DNA from: Delphinus delphis
Lineage: Eukaryota; Chordata; Mammalia; Artiodactyla; Delphinidae
Length of the DNA: 64,000 bases
Direction of reading: 5' to 3'
Assembly: GCF_949987515.2 (NCBI RefSeq)
Contig: NC_082683.1
Coordinates: forward strand, 128,426,582-128,490,581
Of the stretch, positions 10,701 through 22,862 are shown piece by piece. Under the pieces are notes generated by a model. The model did no database searches. It was not told the DNA's origin and was given only the letters and a program-made list of their open reading frames with translations. The position numbers were made by a program, and so were the translations under genes. Positions within the stretch are counted from its first letter, which is position 1, and every line of letters starts with the position of its first letter.

Positions 10701-12047
10701 AGGGCAGTGGGAGCGAGGAAGTGTTGAAGCCCCTTCTGTTGTTGGTTTGATGCCAACTTGTCTGTTCTTTCCATCTCTGAGCCTAACTGAGCCATGTGGG
10801 TTTACTTCCAGGGCTCCCTGGGAGCCTAGAGACTGGGAATGTGAAGTGTCAGACAGCCCCACCTCTGAAGGGAGGTGAAGAGAAATTGGGTTAGAACTGT
10901 TTAACCCAGTCAATCAATTTGATCAGTTTGTAGGAAATCCTCATAATTGTAGGAGGGAAGGTCACCCACAGGGGAGAAAATGTATAGTAATACTAATCAT
11001 TAGAGAATATTTGTGGGTATGAGTGTGGTCTGTAATGCTGCAAAATGTTCACTTTCATGGTCTCAGTTAATTTCTTCTGCTTAACAAACTTTTAAGCTCT
11101 TAAGAGGATTTATCTACCTCTTTTATTCACTTACCGGAGAAGCAAAAGCTTGACCTTCCTTCTTCCCTTGTTAGATACTGCTCATATTAGCTTGAGGGCA
11201 TTAGGAGGAAGATGAGGAGTGTGCGAGCAATAAAGATATTTCAGTCTTCAGGAGCTAACAATGCATGTTATCCATTATATCCATTGTATCCATACCCTTT
11301 TATCGATTTTATATCTTGCAGGGAAATTTGATGATGAACTTTAATTCTTTGAGAGACTACCACATGGCTCAGATGGCCTATATATTCTTGCTCTGTGACC
11401 AGATGTGGGAGGCTGGGCCCTGGGGATGCAGCAGCAGAGACCCTGGGAATGGATGGGGGGTGGTAAATGGGGCAGAGAAGTGGTTTCAAGGAAAGCTGCT
11501 AGAGTTAGAAGATGGAGAAAGGTGGTGGGAAAGGGTGAAGGGGAGAGGAGAGGTTTGGGGAGAAGGGGGGATTGAAATAGGGGGCTGGAGAGAGGAAGAG
11601 GGAGCCCAGGAATAAGGAAGTCCAGGTTGAAAGGTTAACTTGAAGTTAACTTGTGGGTTAGGAAGTCCCAGAAGGAGGGGAATAGAAAGACCTTTCCTCT
11701 CTTAGCTGAATAGAAAGCCCCAAGGGGCCACAGAGAGAACACTGTTCATTGTAGATTCCCTGGCACTATCACTCCTTAACTCCTTGGGTTGTTCATTACT
11801 CCTCCCATCAATGCAGTCATCATATGCCAAGCAAGGGTGTGAAGCAGGGGACCTTCTAATCCCAGTCTGAGCCAGACCACAAATTCCAGGGGAGTGAGTG
11901 AGTGAGATGGAAGGGACAGGTCAGAGAGAGAGGAAGGAAAGCACAGATGGGGAGAGCAAAGAAGTGTGAATAGGAGGGAGCACAGGGGAATGCAGGGGAC
12001 TGGGTGGGGGAGAGTGAAGTGTGGGCATTTTTGCCTGTTACGTCTTT
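10701..12047. other. Unique-looking intergenic sequence with a purine-rich tract
   Basis: At 11440-11640 the plus strand is almost entirely purine, with several runs of four or more G. The overlapping 116-codon frame (11265-11615) is low complexity (G, E, W, R) because of this tract and is not a supported gene. Confidence 0.55.
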
Positions 12048-12221
12048 CCTAATTTTTGGAGCACAGGCTCTGGACACACAGGCTCAGCGGCCATGGCTCA
12101 CAGGCCCAGCCGCTCCGCGGCAGGTGGGATCTTCCCGGACTGGGGCATGAACCCGTGTCCTCTGCATCGGCAGGCGGACTCTCAACCACTGCGCCACCAG
12201 GGAAGCCCCCCTAATATTTTT
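12048..12221 (-). mobile_element. Long CHR-type SINE lacking its 3' end
   Basis: The tRNA-like head and middle are present (about 12058-12209), but the copy stops at GGAGCACAGG. It lacks about 45 bp of 3' sequence and any poly(A) longer than five bases. A near duplication flanks it: cctaattttt at 12048-12057 and cctaatattttt from 12210. This suggests a real insertion of a 3'-shortened RNA rather than a later deletion. Confidence 0.85.
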
Positions 12222-12955
12222 TTCAATAACAGTTTTAAAGTGATATTTACACACCATAAGTCTCACCCTTTTAAAGTATATAATTCAGTGGTTTTTAGTA
12301 TAGTTACAGAGTTGTGCAACAATCACAACTGTCTAATTCAAGAACATTTTTATCACCCCTCCCCAAAGAAATTACCCATTAGCAGTCATTCCCCATTCTC
12401 CCCTGTCCCTAGTCCCTGGAAACCACACATCTCTTTTCAGTTCCTATAAATTTGCCTATTCTAGACATTTTGTGTAAGTGGAATCATACAATATATGGTC
12501 TTTTGTGCCTGGCTTCTTTCACTTAGCATTATGTTCTTAAGGTTCATCCACATTATAGCATGTATCAGTACTTCATTTCTTCTGCTGAATAATATTCCAT
12601 TGCACAGATAAATCACATTTTGTCTATCCATCAGTAATACACATATGGGTTGTTTTCACTTTTTTGGCTATAATGAATAATGGTGCTAGGAACATTCTTA
12701 TACAAGTTTTTACGAGAACACATGTTTTCATTTCTCTTGTGTATGTAATTAGGAATAAAATTGTTGGGCCATGTGTAATTCTGTGTTTAATATTCTGAGG
12801 AACCGCCAAACAGTTTTTCCAAAATGACTGAACCATTTTAGAATCTCACTAGCCGTGAGTGAGAGTTCCAATTTCTCTACATTCTTGCTGACACTTGTTA
12901 CTTTCTGTCCTTTTGCTTTTAGTCATCCTAGTGGGAATGAGATGTTATCTCACTG
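12222..12955 (-). mobile_element. Old L1 (L1M-type) 3' end and ORF2 tail
   Basis: On the plus strand it reads as the reverse of the L1 3' UTR (phrases such as tggaatcatacaatatatgg, gcattatgttcttaaggttc) followed by the ORF2 end up to ctcactagccgtgag and gggaatgagatg. Divergence is higher than in copies 1 and 4. It may be the displaced 3' part of the old L1 found at 19763-25440. Confidence 0.8.
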
Positions 12956-12956
12956 G

Positions 12957-13090
12957 GTTGTTTTTTTTGTTTTTAATTTTTGGCCATGCCACAGGGCATG
13001 CAGGATCTTAGTTCCCCATCCAGGGATTGATCCCATGCCCCCTGCAGTGGAAGTATGGATTCTTATCCACTGGACCACCAGGGAAGTCCC
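12957..13090 (-). mobile_element. Short CHR-type SINE
   Basis: In sense GGGACTTCCCTGGTGGTCCA opens the element and the B-box-like GATCAATCCCTGG follows. The tail is T-rich on the left. It separates two L1 pieces, and no exact target duplication was found. Confidence 0.88.
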
Positions 13091-13091
13091 T

Positions 13092-13862
13092 CGTTTTTTT
13101 TCTTTTAATTGAAGTGTAGTTGATTTACAATATTATATTAGTTTCAGGTATACAGCAAAATGATTCAGTTATATATATATTTTTTTCAGACTATTTTCCA
13201 TTATTGGTTATTATAAGATATTGAATATAGTTCCCTGTGCTGTACAGTAAATCCTTGTTTCTTATCTATTTTACATATAGTGGTTTGCATCTGTTAATTC
13301 CATATGCCTACTTTATCCCCCCCTTTCCCCTTTGGTAACCATAAGTTTGTTTGCTATGTCTGTGAGCCTGTTTCTGTTTTGTATATGGATTCATTTGTAT
13401 TATTTTTTTAGATTCCATATATAAGTGACTTTTGTCTTTCTCTAACTTCACTAAATATAATATTCTCTTGGTTCATCCATGTTGCTGCAAATGGCGATAT
13501 TTCATTCTATTTTATGGTGGAGTACTATTCCATTGTGTGTGTGTGTATATATGTATCACATCTTCTTAAGCCAGTCATCAGTTCATGGGCACTTGGGTTG
13601 TTTCCATGCCTTGGCTATTTTGTACATAGTGCTGCTATGAACGTTGGGGTGTATGTATCTTTTTAAATTGGAGTTTTTGTCTTTTCTGGATATATACTCA
13701 GGGGTGGGATCACTGAATCACATGGTAGGTCTATTTTAATTTTTAAGGAAGCTTCATACTCGTTTCCATAGTGGCTCCACCAATTTACATCCCCACCAAC
13801 AATACACAAGGGTTCCCTTTTCTCTACACTCTCTCTAGCATTTATTATCTGTAGACTTTTTT
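13092..13862 (-). mobile_element. 5'-truncated L1 3' end
   Basis: Left to right on plus: ttgaagtgtagttgatttac, gtttcaggtatacagcaaaa, and ttccctgtgctgtacagtaa. This is the cetartiodactyl-type L1 3' UTR reversed, followed by the end of ORF2 to tctctagcatttattatctg. The element is 5' truncated, about 0.77 kb. Confidence 0.9.
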
Positions 13863-14040
13863 TTTTGATTCTTTGTACATTTATTTGTCTTCAGAATGTA
13901 TTCCAAAAATGGATTTATATTTAAAAAATTGTGTTCTTAAGTCACTTAAGATAATTACTTTCACAAACAATAAGCAATTAGTAAAATTGGTTTCCGTTTT
14001 TAAATTCTTAGGAATTGCTGGGGTTTTTTCTATTTGATTT
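13863..14040. other. AT-rich spacer between L1 pieces
   Basis: No L1 signature and no open frame are visible. It may be the original genomic sequence between two insertions. Confidence 0.4.
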
Positions 14041-14471
14041 AATTTAATTTTTTAAATTGAAGTATAGTTGTACAGTATTACATGTTACAGGTGTACAACA
14101 TATAGATTCACAATTTTTAAAGGTTATATTCCATTTATAGTTACTACAAAATATTGGCTATATTCCCTATGTTGTAGCTTATTTATTTTATACATAATAG
14201 TTTGTACCTCTTTATGCACTACCCCTATCTTGCCCCTCCCCACTTCCCTCTCCCCACTGCTAATCACTAGTTTGTTGTCTACATCTGTGAGGCTGTATCC
14301 TTTTTGTTATATTCAATAGTTTGTTTTATTTTTTAGATTCCACAAATAAGTGATATCATACAGTATTTGTCTTTCTCTGTCTATCTTATTTCACTTAGCA
14401 TGATACCCTCCAAGTCCATCCATGTTGTTGCAAATGGCAAAATTTTACTTTTTTATAGCTGAGTAGTATTC

Positions 14472-14475
<4 letters not shown>

Positions 14476-14509
<34 letters not shown>
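14476..14509. repeat. (TG)n microsatellite inside L1 copy 2
   Basis: About 16 TG units. It grew from the short T/G-rich motif (ccattttgtgtgtg) normal at this L1 position; the related L1 at 13534-13547 has only about six units. Confidence 0.95.
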
Positions 14510-14510
<1 letters not shown>

Positions 14511-14953
14511 ACATCATCTTTATTCATTCTTCTGTTGATGGAAATCTAAATAATGATGCTATGAACATTGGGGTGGATGTATCTTTTTGAATTAGTGTTT
14601 TTGCTTTTTTCAGATATATACCCAGGAGTGGAATTGCTGGGTCATATAGTAGTTCTATTTTAAGTTTTTTTAGAAACCTCCCTACTGCTTTTCACAGTGG
14701 CTGCACTAATTTACATTCCCACCAACAGTGTATGAGTGTTCCCTTTTCTCCGCATCCTCACCAACATTTGTTGTGTTCTGCTGGCCATTTACATGCCCTC
14801 TTTGGAAAAATGTCTATTTAATTCTTCTACCCATTTTGTAATCAGGTTGTTTGTTTATTTTTGATGTTGAGTTGTATGAACTGTTTATATATTTTAGATA
14901 TTAACCCCATACTGGTCTTATCATTTGCAAATATTTTCTCCTATTCAGTAGGT

Positions 14954-15186
14954 TGTCTTTTCATTTTTTTTTTTTTTTTTGCGGTACGCGGGCCTCTCAC
15001 TGTTGTGACCTCTCCCGTTGTGGAGCACAGGCTCTGGATGCACAGGCTCAGCAGCCATGGCTCATGGGCCTAGCCGCTCTGCAGCATGTGGGATCTTCCC
15101 GGACCGGGGCACAAACCCGTGTCCCCTGCATCGGCAGGCAGACTCTCAACCACTGTGCCACCAGGGAAGCCCTGTCTTTTCATTTT
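14954..15186 (-). mobile_element. Long CHR-type SINE inserted in L1 copy 2
   Basis: The body is 14968-15172. The identical 14-bp duplication tgtcttttcatttt lies at 14954-14967 and 15173-15186. Its tail is a run of about 17 T on the plus strand. Confidence 0.95.
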
Positions 15187-16217
15187 GTTGATGGTTTACT
15201 TTGCTGTGCAAAAGCTTTTAAGCCTAATTAGGTCCCATGTGTTTATTTTTGCTTTTATTTCCTTTGCTTTAGGAGATAGTTCCAAAAAAATATTACTACA
15301 ATTTATGTCAAGGAGTGTTCTGCTTATGTTTTCTTCTAGGAGTTTTACGGTTTCTGGTTTTACATTTAGATCTTTAATCCATTTTGAGTTTATTTTTGTA
15401 TATGTTAGAGAATGTTCTAATTTCATTGTTTTACATGTATGTAGCTGTCCAATTTTCCCAACACCACTTATTGAAGATACTGTCTTTTCTCCATTGTGTA
15501 TTTTTGCCTCCTTTGTTGTAGATTAGTTGACCATAAGTGCATGGGTTTATTTCTGAGCTCTCTATTTTGTTCCATTGATCTATGTGTCTGTTTTTATGCC
15601 AGTACCATACTGTTTTGATTCCTGTAATTTTGAAGTATAGTCTGAAGTCAGGGAGTGTGATTCCTCCACCTTTGTTCTTTTTTCTCAGTATTGTTTTGGC
15701 TATCCAACCTCTTTTGTCTTTTTATACAAATTTTAAAATTATTCTAGTTCTGTGAAAATGCCCTTGGTATTTTGATAGGGATTGCATTGAATCTTCAGAT
15801 TGCTTTGGGTAGTTAGTCTTGGGTAGCATAGTCATTTTAATAATATTAATTATTCTAATCTGAGAACATGGTATATCTTTCCATCTGTTTGTGTCATCTT
15901 CAATTCCTTTCATCATTGTGTTATAGTTGTCTGGGTACAGGTCTTTTACCTCCTTAGGTAAGTTTATTCCTAGATATTTTATTCTTTTTGATGCAGTGGT
16001 AAATGGGATTGTTTCCTTAATTTCTCTTTCTGAGAATTTGTTGTTAGTGTATAGAAGTGCAACATATTTCTCTATGTTAATTTTGTATCCTGAAACTATA
16101 CCAAATTCATTGATAAGCTCTAGTAGTTCTCTGATGGTGTCTTTAGGGTTTTCTATGTGTGGTATTATGTTATGTGCAAATAATAAGTTTTACCTTTTCT
16201 CTTTCAATTTGTATAAC

Positions 16218-16299
16218 TTTTCTTCCTCCCTCCCTCCCTCCCTCTCTCTCTCCCTCTCTCCCTCTCTCCCTCCCTTCCTTCCTTCCTTTCTTTCTTTTT
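16218..16299. repeat. Polypyrimidine (CCCT/CT/CCTT)n tract inside the ORF2 RT region
   Basis: A run of CCTC, CTCT and CTTC units. On the L1 sense strand it is GGGA/GAAG, which in the 128-codon frame at 16556-16170 reads as a K/R/G/E-rich insert. It is a post-insertion expansion, not a protein domain. Confidence 0.93.
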
Positions 16300-18874
16300 G
16301 TCTGATTGCTGTGGCTGATTGCTAATATTATGTTGGCTAGAAGTGGTGAGAGGGGGCATCCTTGTCTTTTTCCTGAATTTAGTGGGAAGGCTTTCAACAT
16401 TTTACTGTTGAGTATTATGTTGGCTGTGGGTTTGTCATAAATATCTTGAATTATGTTCAGATATGTTCTCTTTATACCCACTTTGGTGACAGTTTTTATC
16501 ATAAATGGATGTTGAATTTTGTCAAATGCTTTTTCTGTGTCTATTGAGGTGATCATGTGTTTTTTTCCTTTCCTTTTGTTAATATGGTATATCCCATTGA
16601 TTGATTTGTGTATGTTGAACTATCCTTGCATCCCTGGAGTGAATCCAACTTGATCATGGTATATGATCCTTTTTATGTATTGTTGGATTTGGTTTGCTAA
16701 TATTTTGTTTAGGATTTTCACATCTATATTCATCAAATATGTTGACTTGTAATTTTCTTTTTTTTTTGTCGTGTCTTTGTCTGGTTTGGGTACTAGGGTG
16801 ATGGTAGCTTCACAGAATGAATTTGGAGTGTTTCCTCCTCTTCAGTTTTTTGAAATAGTTTGAAATGAACATGTATATGTTCTTCTTTGTATATTTGGTA
16901 GAATTCTCCATTGAAGCCATCCAGTCCTTGACTTTTGTTTGATGGAAGTTTTTGTTTGTTTGTTTTTTGTTTGTGTTTTAATTACAGAGTATATTTCACT
17001 TCTAGTGATCAGTCTATTCAAATTGTCTGTTTCTTATTGACTCAGTTTTGGCAGGCTGTATGTTTCTAGAAATTTGTCCATTTCTTCTAGGTTGTCCAAT
17101 GTGTTGACATATAACTGTTCATAGTATTCTGTTATATGATTTTTTGTATTTCCGTAGTATCAATTGTTATTTCTCCTCTTTCATTTCTTATTTTGTTTAT
17201 TTGGGTCCTTTCTGTTTTCTTCTTGGTAAGCTTGGCTAGAGGTTTGTCAATTTTGTTTATCTTTTCAAAAACCAACTCTTGGTTTTATTGATCTTTTCTA
17301 TTATTTTTTGATCTCTGCTTTTTAATTTTTTAAATTGTCTTTATTATTTCCTTCCGTCTGATGACTTTGTGTTTTGTGCATTCTTCTTCTTCTCATTCTT
17401 TTAGGTGGTAGGTTAGGTTGATTATTTGAGATTTTTCTTGTTTCTTGGATTAGAAATTGAGATTTTTCTTATTTCTTGCTATGTACTTCCCTCTTAGAAC
17501 TGCTTTTGCTGTATCCCATAGATTCTGTAAAGGTTATGTTTTCATTTTCATTTACCTCTAGGTATTTTCTGATTTATTCTTTGATTTCATCATTGACTCT
17601 TTTTTTTTTTTTAGCGTGTTATTTGGTCTCTCTGTGTTTGTTCTTTTCCCATTTTTCTTTATGTGGTTGATTTCTAGTTTCATACCATTGTGGTCAGAAA
17701 AGATGCTTGAAAAAATGTGTATCCTCTTAAATTTGTTGAGTCTTGTTTTGTGACCTAGTATGGGTCTATCCTAGAAAATATTCCATGCATGCTTGAAAAG
17801 AATGTGTAGTCTGTTTTTTTGTATGTTGTTGACCATAGATATCAACTAAGTCCAACTGGTCTATTGTGTTATTTAGGACTTCTGTTGCATTACTGATTTT
17901 CTGTCTGGATGATATGTCCATTGATGTCAGTAGGGTGCTAGTCTTCTATTATTGTATTCCTGTCGATTTCTCCCTTTATGTCTGTTAATATGTTTTATAT
18001 ATTTAGGTGCTCCGTATTGGGTGCCATGTATGTTAATGAGTGTAATATCGTCTTGTTGACTGATCCCTTTACCATTGTATAATGTCCTTTTTTTCTATCT
18101 TTATGGCCTTTGTTTTAAAGTCTATTTTGTCTGATGTGAGTATTGCTACCCCTGCTTTCTTGTTATTTCCATTTACATGAAATATCTTTTTCCAAGCCCT
18201 TTCAGTCTGTGTGTCTTTCATGCTGAGTGAGTTTCTTGTAGGCAGTGTATTGTAGGTTCTTGTTTTGTTTTGTTTTTAATATAGTCTGCCACTCTGTCTT
18301 TTGATTAGAGCAGTTAGTTCATTGCAATTTAAAGTAATTATTGATAGGTATATACTTATTGCCATTTTAAATCTTGTTTTCCAGTTATTTTTGTAGTTCT
18401 TCTTTGCTCATTTCTTCTTTTTGTTTTCCCTTTTGTAGTGTGATGGTTTTCTTTTATAGTATGCTTGAGTTCCTTTCTTTTTTTCTGTGTGAATCTATTT
18501 TATGTTTTTGATTTGTGGTTGCCCAGGAGTTCAAGTATGGTTCACGCATAACTATATCTACTTGCTTTAAACGGATGGTCATACAGGTTCAAACACACAA
18601 AAAATCTACATTTTTCTCCTCCTCTCCCCCACATTTTCTGATTTTGATGTCCTATTTTACATCTTCATGCTTATTCTTTTGCTGTTAATTGTAGTTATAA
18701 TCACTTTTACAAACTTTTTTATTGTTTTAAATCTTTATACTGGCTTATTTAAGTGATCTTCAATCCTTTTGTATGGTTGCCTTTCCTATTATGATTTTCC
18801 CTTTCATATAGATTCTTGCTTCTTTTCTATTTAGAAAAGACCTTTCAATATTTCTTTTAGGTTAAGTTTAGTAT

Positions 18875-19102
18875 TGCTGAATTCTTTTTTTTTTTTTTTC
18901 GGTACGTGGGCCTCTCACTGTTGTGGCCTCTCCAGTCGTGGAGCACAGGCTCTGGATGCGCAGGCTCAGCGGCCATGGCTCATGGGCCCAGCCGCTCCAC
19001 AGCATGTGGGATCTTCCAGGACTGGGGCAGGAACCCGTGTCCCCTGCATCGGCAGGCGGACTCCTAACCACTGCGCCACCAGGGAAGCCCTGCTGAATTC
19101 TT
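18875..19102 (-). mobile_element. Long CHR-type SINE inserted in L1 ORF1 (copy 2)
   Basis: The body is 18887-19090. The identical 12-bp duplication tgctgaattctt lies at 18875-18886 and 19091-19102. Confidence 0.95.
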
Positions 19103-19333
19103 CTACAGTTTTTTTCTTGAGAAATTTTTTCTCTCTCCAATTCTAAATGATAATCTTGCTGGGTAGAGGATCCTAGATTGCAGGGTTTTCACTTTCAGGA
19201 CTTTGAATATATCAAAATCTGAAAAGGACTGCATAGTTTCTGCAGAGAAATCAGCTGATAGTCTTATGGAGATTCCCTTGTAACTGACTTTTTGTTTTTC
19301 TCTTGCTGCCTTTAGAATCCTCTCTCTATTTTT

Positions 19334-19339
19334 AACTTT

Positions 19340-19370
<31 letters not shown>

Positions 19371-19573
19371 GTGGTACGCGGGCTTCTCACTGCTGTGGCC
19401 TCTCCCGTTGCGGAGCACAGGCTCCGGACGCACAGGCTCAACGGCCATAGCTCACGGGCCCAGCCGCTCCGCGGCATGTGGGATCTTCCCAGACTGGGGC
19501 ACGAACCCGTGTCCCCTGCATTGGCAGGCGGACTCTCAACCACTGCGCCACCAGGGAAGCCCCAACTTTTGCC
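19334..19573 (-). mobile_element. Long CHR-type SINE inserted in L1 ORF1 (copy 2)
   Basis: The body is 19344-19563 with a long T run (tail). The duplication aacttttgcc lies at 19334-19343 and 19564-19573. It sits about 240 bp from the preceding SINE, in the same orientation. Confidence 0.93.
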
Positions 19574-19762
19574 ATTTTAATTATAATATGTCCTGGGTGG
19601 TTCTGTTTTTATTCATCTTGTTTGGGACCCTCTGTGTTTTCTGTACCTGGATATCTGTTTCCTTCATTAGGTTTGAGAAATGTTCAGTCATAATTTCTTC
19701 AAATACACTTTTGATCTCCTTTCCTCTCTTTTCTCTTCTTGGAACCCCTATGATCCTGATGC

Positions 19763-22600
19763 CAATACACTGTCTTGGTTACTGTAGCTTTGTAGTAAGT
19801 TTTGAAATTGTGAAACATGAGTCCTCAAACTTTGTTCTTCTTTGCCTTTTTCTTTTTGAGGATAGTTTTTGATAATTGTCTATTCTGATTTATTTTTATT
19901 TCCTCATGAATTTCTTTTTTTTTTTTTTTTTTTTTTTTTTGCGGTACATGGGCCTCTCACTGTTGTGGCCTCTCCCGTTGCGGAGCACAGGCTCCGGACA
20001 CGCAGGCTCAGTGGCCATGGCTCACAGGCCTAGTTGCTCCGCGGCATGTGGAATCCTCCTGGACCGGGGCATGAACCCGTGTCCACTGCATCAGCAGGTG
20101 GACTCTCAACCACCGCGCCATCAGGGAAGCCCTCCACATGAATTTCTTGAATCAATTTGTTAATTCATGCTTCCAAAAGCTGTGTTTGATATGATAGGCA
20201 TTGTGTTCAATCTGTAGATTAATGTAGGGATTATTGCCATCTCAACAATATTAAGTTTTCCAATCCATTAACATGGGTTGTTTTTCCATTTATTTATGTC
20301 TTTTAAAAATATTTTTCAACAATGTTTTGTATTGTCAGTGTAAAAGTCTTACACTTCTTCTGTTAAATATATTCCTAATGTTTTGTTTTTGATGCTATTA
20401 TAAATGAAATTATTTCTAATTTGTTTTTCAGATTGTTTATTGTTAGTGTATAAAAATTCAATTGATTTTCACAGATTTATTTTGTCTCTTACAAGTTTTC
20501 TGAATTTGTTTATACATTTTAATAGCTTTTTCAGGGACTCTTTAGGATTATCTATATACAATATTATATAATCTGCAAATAGAGATAGATTTACTTCTTC
20601 CTTTCCAATCTGGATTTCTGTTATTTCTTTTTCTTTCTCAATTGCCTTGATAGAACCTCTAGTGTACTGTAGGATAGAATTGGTGAGAGCAGATATTTTT
20701 TGTTCCAGATCACAGGGGTAAAGTGTTCAGCCTTTCACTGTTAAAATGTAACCTGTGGGTTTTTCATAGGTGGCCTTTATCAGATCTAGAAACGTCTCTT
20801 CTATGCATAGTATATTGAATGTTTTGAATATGAATGGATGTTGGATTTTTCAAATTTTTTTTGCATCAATTGAGATGATCATCTGGCTTTTGTCTTATAT
20901 TCTATTAATATGATGTGTTACATTGATTTTTTTCTATGCTAAACCAACCTTGCATTCCTGGATAGATCCAACATTGCTGTGGTGTGTAATTCTTTTTATT
21001 TGTTGCTGGATTTGGTTTGCTAGTATTATGCTGAGTATTTTTGATTCTGTATTACTGAGGGATATTGGTCTTCTTTTCTAGTGATATATTTGTCTAGTTT
21101 TTGTTTTAGTGTAACATGGGCCTCATACAATAATTTGGAAAGTGCTCCCTTCTTTTCTGTCTCTTGGAAGTATTTATGAATGATTGGTATTAATTATTTC
21201 TTAAAACTTTTATAGATTTCAGTAGTGAAGCCCTCTGAACATGGGCTTTTTTGTGGAGAGAAGTTTTTAAATTACTAATTTGGTACCGTTACTTGATATA
21301 GTACATTCAGATTTTCAATTTCTCTTTGAGTCACTCTCTGTAGTTTGTATCTTTCTAAGAATTTGTTCATTTCATTTAAGTTATTTAGTGTGTAGGTGTA
21401 CAGTTGTTCCCAGTAATCCCTTAGAATCCTTTTATTTTTGTAAAGTTGGCAGTGATGTTTTCTTTTTAATTCCTGATTTAGTATTGTCTTTTTTTTTTCT
21501 TTGTCAGTCTAGCTAATTGTTTGTCAATTTTGTTGGTCTTTTCAAAGAACCAGCTTTGGGTTTCATTGAATTTTCCCATTCTGTATTTCATTTATTTTCA
21601 TTCTAATCCTTACCATTTTGTTTCTTCTGTTTGCTTTGCATCTAATTTGCTCTTTTTTCCCCTAGTTTCTTAAGATGGAAGGTTAGATTAGGGAAAGATT
21701 TCTTCTTTTTTAACATAGGTATTTACAACTATTAATTTCCAGCAGGCACTACTTCAGCTTCATCCCATAAATGTTGGTATGTTGTGTTTCATTATCATTC
21801 CATCTCAAAGTATTTTCAAATTGACTTTGTGATTGACCTATTAATTATTTAGGAAATCATTGTTTAATTCCCATGTATTGTCATTTTCTCAAATCTCCTT
21901 CTGTTATTGATTTCTATTTTTATTCCTTTATGGTATGAAAACATACTTTGTATAATTTCAACCTGTTGAAGTTATTGACATTTGTTTTATGACCTATATT
22001 GTGGTATATCCTGTAGACTGTTGCATATGAATTTGAGAAAAATATGTATTCTGCTGTTGATGGCAGGGTGGAGGGAGGAGTATCCTATAGATGTCTGATT
22101 GGTCTACTTGGTTTATAGTTTTATTCAAGCCTTCTAATTAATTGTTCTTCTGTATTATTGCTATATCCATTACTGAAAAGGTGGTATTGCAGCCTTCAAC
22201 TACTATTGTTGAATTTTCTATTTCTCCCTTCAATTCTCAGTTTTTGTGTTATATTTTTCTTATTGTATTCCATCATTAGATGCATTGATGTTTTTAATTG
22301 TTACACCTTCCTGATGGATTGACCCTTATTATTATAAAAAGTCCTTTTGTTTTTTTGTTTTTTACAGGATACATTTTGTCTGACATTAGTATAGCACTCC
22401 AGCTCTCTTTTGGTTACTGTTTGCATGGTATATCTTTTCTCATGCCTTTACTTTCAACCTTTTTATGTATTTTAATCTAAAATGTGTCTCTTGTCTACTA
22501 CATATAGCTGGGTCATGTTTTTGTTTTTTTAATCAATTTTTCCAGTATCGACCTTTCAATTGAATGTTTAATCCATTTACCTTCACTATAACTACTTATT
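19763..22600 (-). pseudogene. L1 ORF2 remnant (copy 3), strongly decayed
   Basis: Endonuclease-like and RT-like stretches follow the L1 order on the minus strand, but no frame longer than about 60 codons keeps L1 sequence. At the expected polymerase box, 20579-20568, the codons give FADY, so the second catalytic aspartate is lost. The 3' portion (post-RT and C-terminal block) is absent at 19763. Two SINEs interrupt or adjoin it. It is clearly ancient and non-coding. Confidence 0.78.
19905..20148 (-). mobile_element. Long CHR-type SINE in L1 copy 3
   Basis: The body is about 19917-20136, with a T run of about 25 as its tail. The 12-bp duplication catgaatttctt lies at 19905-19916 and 20137-20148. 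Confidence 0.95.
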
Positions 22601-22618
22601 AAGTAAGATTTACATCTG

Positions 22619-22862
22619 TCCTTTTGCTTTTTTTTTTTTTTTTTTTTTTTTTTTGCGGTACACGGGCCTCTCACTGTTGTGGCCTCTCCCGCTGCGGAGC
22701 ACAGGCTCCGGACGCGCAGGCTCAGCGGCCATGGCTCACAGGCCCAGCCGTTCTGCTGCATGTGGGATCTTCCCTGACCGGGGCATGAACCCGTGTCCCC
22801 TGCATCAGCAGGCGGTCTCTCAACCACTGCGCCACCATGGAAGCCTGCTATTTGTTTTTTAT
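22619..22862 (-). mobile_element. Long CHR-type SINE in or beside ORF2 of L1 copy 3
   Basis: The body is about 22633-22846, with a T run of about 27. The flanks ccttttgctttttt and ctatttgtttttta resemble each other with about three mismatches, a decayed target duplication. Confidence 0.9.

Larger units (their letters stand above)
14333..18365 (-). pseudogene. L1 ORF2 remnant (copy 2), catalytic aspartates lost
   Basis: The natural stop is TAA at 14335-14333, after the sense text for a GI-stop ending; the start ATG is at 18365-18363. Recognisable stretches are the connector and post-RT region (15722-15916 and 15196-15426) and part of the RT palm (16556-16170). The polymerase box that should read FADD reads FAHN at 16180-16169, so both catalytic aspartates are gone. 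A polypyrimidine microsatellite has expanded inside the RT region (16218-16299). Many frameshifts, plus a SINE at 14968-15172. Confidence 0.88.
14041..19762 (-). mobile_element. L1 copy 2, 5'-incomplete, with three SINEs inside
   Basis: The 3' UTR starts at the left (aaattgaagtatagttgtac). ORF2 runs from 18365 down to 14333 and ORF1 from 19762 to 18831. It ends abruptly inside ORF1 at about 19762, where an older L1 begins in the middle of ORF2. Three complete long SINEs lie inside it (14968-15172, 18887-19090, 19344-19563). It is more decayed than copies 1 and 4. Confidence 0.9.
18831..19762 (-). pseudogene. L1 ORF1 C-terminal remnant (copy 2), split by two SINEs
   Basis: The C-terminal end in sense (LKEILKGLF-like, then TAA at 18833-18831) is clear. 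The segment LKAAREKQKVSYKGISIRLS (C-terminal nucleic-acid-binding domain) is encoded around 19320-19250, between the two SINEs at 18887-19090 and 19344-19563. The N-terminal coiled coil is missing because the element breaks at 19762. Confidence 0.85.

Noticed and set aside
11265..11615. 116-codon open frame with G/E/W-rich C-terminus
   Set aside because: Its second half is a purine-rich low-complexity tract, which explains the absence of stops.
14476..14509. TG, CA, TA and CTTT runs as possible CRISPR or satellite arrays
   Set aside because: They are simple microsatellites with no spacer-repeat structure; the CTTT run is the tail of a SINE.
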